From NCBI RefSeq assembly GCF_000716875.1, contig NZ_JNWQ01000028.1, positions 14,019 to 78,018 of the forward strand: a stretch of DNA of 64,000 bases, in the 5' to 3' direction. Every line of letters begins with the position of its first letter. Positions within the stretch are counted from its first letter, which is position 1. The translations under genes were made by a program, and so were the position numbers. Below the pieces are notes generated by a model that searched no databases, had not been told where the DNA came from, and saw nothing but the letters and a program-made list of their open reading frames with translations. Below, piece after piece: positions 59,354 through 64,000 of the stretch. Source of the stretch: Streptomyces novaecaesareae (GTDB taxonomy: Bacteria > Actinomycetota > Actinomycetes > Streptomycetales > Streptomycetaceae).

Positions 59354-61210
59354 GTGAGTACTGCCGCCGCCTCCTCGATGCCGCTGTTCTCCGACGTGTC
59401 GGAGCCGGAGGCCCCCGTACGGGCCGTCGGCCACGCCGGGCCCGCCGCCTCGCACCACCTCTCGCCCGCCTTCCCCGGCCGCGCCCCCTGGGGCACCGCG
59501 GGCAAGCTGCGGGCCTGGCAGCAGGGTGCGCTGGACAAGTACATCGAGACCCAGCCGCGCGACTTCCTCGCGGTCGCGACCCCGGGCGCAGGCAAGACCA
59601 CCTTCGCGCTCACCCTGGCCTCGTACCTGCTGCACAACCACCTGGTGCAGCAGGTGACCGTCGTCGCGCCGACCGAGCACCTGAAGAAGCAGTGGGCCGA
59701 GGCCGCCGCCCGCATAGGCATCAGGCTCGACCCGGCGTACTCCTCCGGGCCGCTGTCCCGGGACTACCACGGCATCGTGGTCACCTACGCGGGCGTCGGG
59801 GTCAACCCGATGCTGCACCGCAACCGGACCGAGGCCCGCAAGACCCTCGTGATCATGGACGAGATCCACCACGCCGGTGACTCCAAGTCCTGGGGCGAGG
59901 CCTGCTTCGAGGCCTTCGAGCCGGCCACCCGCCGGCTGGCGCTGACCGGTACGCCGTTCCGCTCGGACACCAACCCGATCCCGTTCGTGGCGTACGACGC
60001 GGGCAGCGACGGGATCCGCAAGTCCGTCGCCGACTACACCTACGGCTACGGGCACGCGCTCGCCGACCACGTCGTCCGCCCGGTGATCTTCCTCAGCTAC
60101 AGCGGCAACATGCGCTGGCGCACCAAGGCCGGCGACGAGCTGGAGGCCCGGCTCGGCGAGCCGATGACCAAGGACCTGATCGCCCAGGCCTGGCGCACCG
60201 CGCTCTCCCCGCAGGGCGAGTGGATCCCCAGCGTGCTGCAGGCCGCCGACCGCCGGCTCACCGAAGTCCGCAAGGCCATCCCGGACGCCGGCGGCCTGGT
60301 GATCGCCACCGACCAGAACGTCGCCCGCGCGTACGCCAAGATGCTGCGCGAGATCAGCGGCGAGAAGGTCACCCTGGTGCTCTCCGACGAGACCGAGGCC
60401 TCGAAGCGGATCTCCGACTACGCGGCCGGGACCTCCCGCTGGATGGTCGCGGTCCGCATGGTGTCCGAGGGCGTCGACGTGCCCCGGCTGTGCGTCGGGG
60501 TGTACGCGACCTCGATCTCCACCCCGCTGTTCTTCGCCCAGGCCGTCGGCCGCTTCGTGCGCGCCCGCAAGCGCGGCGAGACCGCCTCGGTGTTCCTGCC
60601 GACCATCCCGATGCTGCTGGGCTTCGCCAACGAGATGGAGGTCCAGCGCGACCACGTGCTGGACCGGCCGAAGAAGGAGGGCGAGGGCCTCTTCGACGAG
60701 GAGGACCGGCTGCTCGCCGAGGCCGAGCGGGCCAACGACGGGCCGGACGGCGCGGGCGGCGAGGAGTTCTCCTACGAGGCGCTCGGTTCCGACGCGGTCT
60801 TCGACCGGGTGCTGTACAACGCCATGGAATTCGGCATGCAGGCCCACCCCGGGAGCGAGGAGGAGGACGACTACCTCGGCATCCCGGGCCTGCTGGAGCC
60901 GGACCAGGTGCAGATGCTGCTGCAGAAGCGCCAGCACCGGCAGATCCAGCGCAGCAAGACCAAGCCCGCCGAGGAGGCGGACCTGCTGGAGCTGCCGGCC
61001 GAGCAGCGGCCGGTCGTCACCCACCAGGAGCTGCGGGAGCTGCGCAAGGAGCTGAACGCGCTGGTGGCCGCCTGGCACCACCGCACCAGCCAGCCGCACG
61101 GCACCATCCACAACGAGCTGCGCCGCCAGTGCGGCGGGCCGCTCACCGCGCAGGCCACCGCCAACCAGCTCAAGGCGCGGATCGCGAAGATCCGGGAGTG
61201 GGCGAAGTAG
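59354..61210 (+). CDS. DEAD/DEAH-type SF2 helicase
   Basis: A 618-aa helicase-like protein. Motif I is ATPGAGKTTFALTLA (about 75), motif II is VIMDEIHHAGDSKSWG (about 170; DEIH box), motif III is LALTGTPFRSD, and the second RecA domain has MVAVRMVSEGVDVPRLCVGV and AQAVGRFVRARKRGE (motif VI). The C-terminal part (from about 430) is acidic then helical. It resembles the XPB/type III restriction-type helicases found singly in streptomycetes; the substrate is unknown. GTG at 59354 has ggag close by. Confidence 0.88.
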   Translation: MSTAAASSMPLFSDVSEPEAPVRAVGHAGPAASHHLSPAFPGRAPWGTAGKLRAWQQGALDKYIETQPRDFLAVATPGAGKTTFALTLASYLLHNHLVQQVTVVAPTEHLKKQWAEAAARIGIRLDPAYSSGPLSRDYHGIVVTYAGVGVNPMLHRNRTEARKTLVIMDEIHHAGDSKSWGEACFEAFEPATRRLALTGTPFRSDTNPIPFVAYDAGSDGIRKSVADYTYGYGHALADHVVRPVIFLSYSGNMRWRTKAGDELEARLGEPMTKDLIAQAWRTALSPQGEWIPSVLQAADRRLTEVRKAIPDAGGLVIATDQNVARAYAKMLREISGEKVTLVLSDETEASKRISDYAAGTSRWMVAVRMVSEGVDVPRLCVGVYATSISTPLFFAQAVGRFVRARKRGETASVFLPTIPMLLGFANEMEVQRDHVLDRPKKEGEGLFDEEDRLLAEAERANDGPDGAGGEEFSYEALGSDAVFDRVLYNAMEFGMQAHPGSEEEDDYLGIPGLLEPDQVQMLLQKRQHRQIQRSKTKPAEEADLLELPAEQRPVVTHQELRELRKELNALVAAWHHRTSQPHGTIHNELRRQCGGPLTAQATANQLKARIAKIREWAK

Positions 61211-61589
61211 GACGCGCGGGAGCGGGTGAAGCAACGGTCCGGCAGCCTTTGCGGGCCGACCTGCCCCGGTGTGTCCGGACTTCGGACCGAGGTCGAACTC
61301 GTGTGCTGATATGCCCGGTGAATTAGGGGTGTTTGTCCGGAATCTGCGGCGGTGTTGATGTCGATCACGCCCGAATTTTGGACAACCACTTCCGCCGCGA
61401 CCTTTCCTTCACTACCTTTCCCCCACGCTCTTCCGCCGGGCAACCCCCCCGCGGGACGGGCGCCGCAGGGCCGTACGGGTGTCAAGGAGACACCGGACGG
61501 TCCGAGCGCGGCCACCCCCACCTGTGCGCGACACCGACCTCGGGCCGGCGCCGCACGCCCCGCGAGCGCCGCGGAAAGGATCGCCCGTC
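61211..61589. other. Intergenic region before the IclR gene
   Basis: 379 bases; no gene, repeat or clear promoter consensus was found. The base composition is less GC-rich around 61300-61430, compatible with regulatory DNA. Confidence 0.4.
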
Positions 61590-62240
61590 GTGACAGCCGA
61601 GACCTCCCAGACCCTGGACCGTGGCGTTCGGGTCCTCAAGCTCCTCGCCGACTCCGAGCGAGGGCTCACCGTCACCGAACTCGCCGCCCGGCTGGCCGTC
61701 AACCGCACCGTCGTCTACCGGCTGCTGGCCACCCTGGAACAGCACGGCCTGGTCCGCCGGGACATCGGCGGCCGCGCCCGGGTGGGCCTCGGCGTCCTGC
61801 GGCTCGCGCACCGGGTGCACCCACTGCTGCGCGAAGCCGCGCTGCCCGCCCTGCGCAGCCTCGCCGAGGACCTCGGCGCCACCGCCCACCTGACCCTGGT
61901 GGACGGCAACGAGGCGCTGGCCGTCGCGGTCGTCGAGCCGAGCTGGACCGACTTCCACGTCGCCTACCGGACCGGCCAGCGCCACCCGCTCACCGAGAGC
62001 GCGGCCGGCCGGGCGATCCTGGACGCCCGCACCTTCCCCAGCCAGCGCCGGCCCGAACAGGGCTTCGTCATCACCCGGGCGGAGGAGCAGTCCGGGGCCT
62101 GCGGGGCGGCCGCCGCGCTGCTCGGGCTGAGCGGCATCGAGGGCAGCGTCGGCGTGGTGATGCTGAACGGGATGGTGCCCGAGCGGGTCGGCCCCCGGGT
62201 GGTGGAGGCGGCGACCGAGGTGGCCGACGCCCTGCGGTAG
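61590..62240 (+). CDS. IclR-family transcriptional regulator
   Basis: A 216-aa regulator, somewhat short for IclR (usually about 250). N-terminal winged helix: LDRGVRVLKLLADSERGLTVTELAARLAVNRTVVYRLLATLEQHGLVRRD split over residues 9-58. The effector domain has GLGVLRLAHRVHPLL, TESAAGRAILDA and the end of the domain GIEGSVGVVMLN. GTG at 61590 follows ggaaagga. The ligand is unknown and no metabolic operon lies beside it. Confidence 0.9.
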   Translation: MTAETSQTLDRGVRVLKLLADSERGLTVTELAARLAVNRTVVYRLLATLEQHGLVRRDIGGRARVGLGVLRLAHRVHPLLREAALPALRSLAEDLGATAHLTLVDGNEALAVAVVEPSWTDFHVAYRTGQRHPLTESAAGRAILDARTFPSQRRPEQGFVITRAEEQSGACGAAAALLGLSGIEGSVGVVMLNGMVPERVGPRVVEAATEVADALR

Positions 62241-62276
62241 CGCCTGCGCGTCGTCGGGTGTGTTTGGATTCCCCTT

Positions 62277-63083
62277 GTGTCCGACACCAAGCTGCCCAAG
62301 GCCCTCACCTCCTCGCGGACCCGCGCGCTCGCGCTGTGCGGACTGCTGGTCACCGCGCTGTTCGGGGTGGCCGCCTTCGTCCCGCTGCCGTACACCCTCA
62401 CCTGGCCGGGCCTGACCGCGGACACCCTGGGCACGTACCAGGACAAGCCGGTGCTCACCATCACCGGGGCACCGCTGCGCACCACCGAGGGCCAGCTGCG
62501 GATGGTCACCATCTCGGCGACCAACCCGGACCAGCGCAACACCTTCCTGCGGTCGATGCAGGCCTGGTTCGACTCCAAGGAGGCGGTGCGCCCGACCGAC
62601 ACCGTCTACCCGCAGGGCAACCCGGCCAAGGCCGAGGAGGTCACGGCCCAGCAGATGGCCGAGTCGCAGGACAGCGCCACCGCGGCCGCGCTCAGCTACC
62701 TCCACCTCTCACCGGACCAGGTGAAGGTCAAGGTCGACCTCGGCGACGTCGGCGGCCCCAGCGCCGGCCAGATGCTGGCGCTCGGCATCGTCGACAAGCT
62801 CGCCGGCGACGGCAAGGGCGGCGACCTCACCGGCGGGCTCACCATCGCGGGCACCGGCACCATCGAGAAGGACGGCACCGTCGGCCCGGTCGGCGGCGTC
62901 CCGCTGAAGACCCAGGCGGCCGCCCGGGACGGCGCGACGGTCTTCCTGCTGCCCAAGGACGAGTGCACGGACGCCAAGGTCGACACGCCCAAGACGCTGC
63001 GGCTGGTGCCGGTCGGCACGCTCGGCGAGGCGGTCTCGGCGCTGCAGGCGCTGAAGAGCGGCGGCAGCGTCCCGGCCTGCTGA
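62277..63083 (+). CDS. Membrane-anchored Lon-like (S16) protease
   Basis: A 268-aa protein: one N-terminal membrane helix (ALALCGLLVTALFGVAAFVPLPY), a short linker, then a C-terminal Lon-type protease domain with catalytic Ser162 in DVGGPSAGQMLALG and Lys211 in GGVPLKTQAAARDGA. It resembles YlbL/SdrC-type proteins but lacks a clear PDZ domain between anchor and protease. The active site would face outside. GTG at 62277; 36 bases after the IclR gene. Confidence 0.85.
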   Translation: MSDTKLPKALTSSRTRALALCGLLVTALFGVAAFVPLPYTLTWPGLTADTLGTYQDKPVLTITGAPLRTTEGQLRMVTISATNPDQRNTFLRSMQAWFDSKEAVRPTDTVYPQGNPAKAEEVTAQQMAESQDSATAAALSYLHLSPDQVKVKVDLGDVGGPSAGQMLALGIVDKLAGDGKGGDLTGGLTIAGTGTIEKDGTVGPVGGVPLKTQAAARDGATVFLLPKDECTDAKVDTPKTLRLVPVGTLGEAVSALQALKSGGSVPAC

Positions 63084-63124
63084 CCGGCCGTGCGTGGTGC
63101 CCGCGCCCGGAACCCCGGACCGTG

Positions 63125-63682
63125 CTACTCGGCGGCGGCCTGGTCCACCAGCGGCAGGATCCGGTACGGCACCGGGTTCTCCAGCACGATCGCCGTGGAC
63201 GAGCGGACGATCCCGTCGAAGCCCACCACCCGGTCGATCACCCGCTGAAGGTCGGCGTTGGAACGGGCCACGATCCGCACCATCATGTCCCCGATCCCGG
63301 TGATGGTGTGCAGTTCCAGCACCTCCGGCACGCTCGCCAGGTGCGCCCGCACGTCCGAGCCCTGGCCCTGGGAGATCTCCAGGGTGGCGAAGGCCGTCAC
63401 CGGGTAGCCGATCGCCGCCGGATCCACCTCCGGGCCGAAGCCGCCGATCACGCCCTTGGCCTGGAGCCGGTCCAGCCGGGCCTGCACGGTGCCCCGGGCG
63501 ACCTGCAGCCGGCGCGAACACTCCAGCACGCCGATCCGCGGCTCCTCGGCGAGCAGCCGGATCAGCCGGCCGTCCAGGGCGTCGATGGTGTCGTTCCCGC
63601 CGCCCGGCGAGGGAGTGGAAACGCCCTGGGGGGTGGGGGAGTCGGGCGAGCCGGGGGAGCTCGGGGAGTGGGCGGGGGGCAT
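63125..63682 (-). CDS. Lrp/AsnC-family transcriptional regulator
   Basis: A 185-aa regulator. After a Pro/Ser-rich 30-residue start comes the AsnC-type helix-turn-helix (IDALDGRLIRLLAEEPRIGVLECSRRLQVARGTVQARLDRL split over about 33-73). The ligand-sensing RAM domain follows (VTAFATLEISQGQG; VLELHTITGIGDMMVRIVARSNADLQRVIDRVV). ATG at 63682 has an excellent ribosome-binding site (ggaggagg). It is convergent with the Lon-like gene. Its target genes are not evident. Confidence 0.9.
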   Translation of the reverse strand: MPPAHSPSSPGSPDSPTPQGVSTPSPGGGNDTIDALDGRLIRLLAEEPRIGVLECSRRLQVARGTVQARLDRLQAKGVIGGFGPEVDPAAIGYPVTAFATLEISQGQGSDVRAHLASVPEVLELHTITGIGDMMVRIVARSNADLQRVIDRVVGFDGIVRSSTAIVLENPVPYRILPLVDQAAAE

Positions 63683-63783
63683 CGCGGCTCCTCCTCCGGT
63701 GGTCGTTCCGTACAGCGGTGCCGCCGATTCTCCCGCTCCGGGGCACGGCTTGACCAGCAAGCCCCGTCCGAGGGGGCGGGCGG

Positions 63784-63999
63784 TCAGCGGACGGCCGTCT
63801 CGACGATCGGCGGGTGGCCGTTCCAGTAGACGAAGACCGAGTTGGCCTGGTTGTCCTTGGTGAAGTCGATCCGGATCCACTGCGGGCCGTTCCACACCTG
63901 CATCTGCCAGCCGGGGTCCGGGGTGGCGGAGACCAGGGAGGCAGTGTCGGCCTTCAGGTCCAGCGCGACCTTGCCGCCCGGGATCGGGTAGCTCTTCAC
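63784..63999 (-). CDS. Unknown protein, cut by the window edge
   Basis: The last 71 residues of a minus-strand frame (KSYPIPGGKVALDLKADTA ... GWQMQVWNGPQWIRIDFT ... VFVYWNGHPPIVETAVR). The GTG at 63999 could be a start or an internal valine; the gene probably extends beyond the window. The beta-rich, Trp-containing sequence suggests a surface or carbohydrate-binding fold, but no family is recognised. Confidence 0.5.
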   Translation of the reverse strand: MKSYPIPGGKVALDLKADTASLVSATPDPGWQMQVWNGPQWIRIDFTKDNQANSVFVYWNGHPPIVETAVR

Positions 64000-64000
64000 C

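Overview
The window is high-GC actinomycete chromosome, very probably Streptomyces or Kitasatospora (Streptomycetaceae). Support comes from codon usage with G/C at nearly every third position, many GTG and leaderless-looking starts, an SsgA-like protein, a 180-kDa-class NAD-glutamate dehydrogenase, a HelR-type RNA polymerase-protecting ATPase and the block prfB-ftsE-ftsX-S41 peptidase-smpB-ssrA. From memory, the gene order is close to the S. coelicolor segment running from hpf/secA through the pkaA/pkaB kinases to murA, so most of this is conserved core with several accessory insertions.

Layout. 1-11 kb: end of hpf, an orphan NarL-type regulator, a YcaQ/AlkX-like glycosylase, a GNAT enzyme, secA, an Rv3235-like protein, a patatin-like lipase, a small conserved protein, a HAD hydrolase and pruA. 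11.3-17.5 kb: the very large NAD-dependent glutamate dehydrogenase, with an unusual leader, and a lipoprotein. pruA and gdh lie together on one strand and could together take proline through glutamate to 2-oxoglutarate. 17.5-23.6 kb: an accessory island with lower GC and visible decay. It holds an HTH protein, a truncated lasso-peptide cluster (cyclase C-terminus, B2 leader peptidase, GNAT acetyltransferase; the arrangement resembles albusnodin clusters) joined to an apparent regulator remnant, a frameshifted XRE-type regulator, a small protein, a methyltransferase, and a 0.5-kb tract of perfect palindromes with a duplicated palindrome pair.

23.6-31.4 kb: a signalling cluster with an FHA/FtsK-type ATPase divergent from a PkaA-like kinase, then a secreted GH12 glucanase with a ricin-type lectin domain, then a PkaB-like kinase. 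31.5-37.2 kb: prfB, a small zinc-ribbon membrane protein, ftsEX, an S41 peptidase, smpB and the tmRNA gene (translation termination and rescue plus cell division). 37.3-45 kb: helR, NAD-malic enzyme, an HU protein, murA, a YqgE/AlgH-like protein, a DUF3039 protein and a truncated GH20 hexosaminidase. 45.7-50.1 kb: a three-gene molybdenum-hydroxylase-like operon whose large subunit lacks residues expected for catalysis. 50.2-52.3 kb: tRNA-Cys, then a guanidine-III riboswitch controlling a Gdx-type guanidinium exporter, then an MFS transporter.

52.3-58.6 kb: a Tat-type lipoprotein deacetylase homologue divergent from a tightly overlapping operon (class F sortase, membrane-anchored esterase, rhomboid-like/DUF2156 fusion), probably for cell-surface and lipid modification. 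58.6-64 kb: an SsgA-like protein and an SF2 helicase, divergent around a consensus CRP-type site, then an IclR regulator, a Lon-like membrane protease, an Lrp/AsnC regulator and a gene cut by the window edge.

The most unusual items are the decayed acetylated-lasso-type cluster and its recombination scar, the degenerate molybdenum hydroxylase, the gdh leader with a sequestered ribosome-binding site, the guanidine-III switch and the duplicated palindrome pairs.
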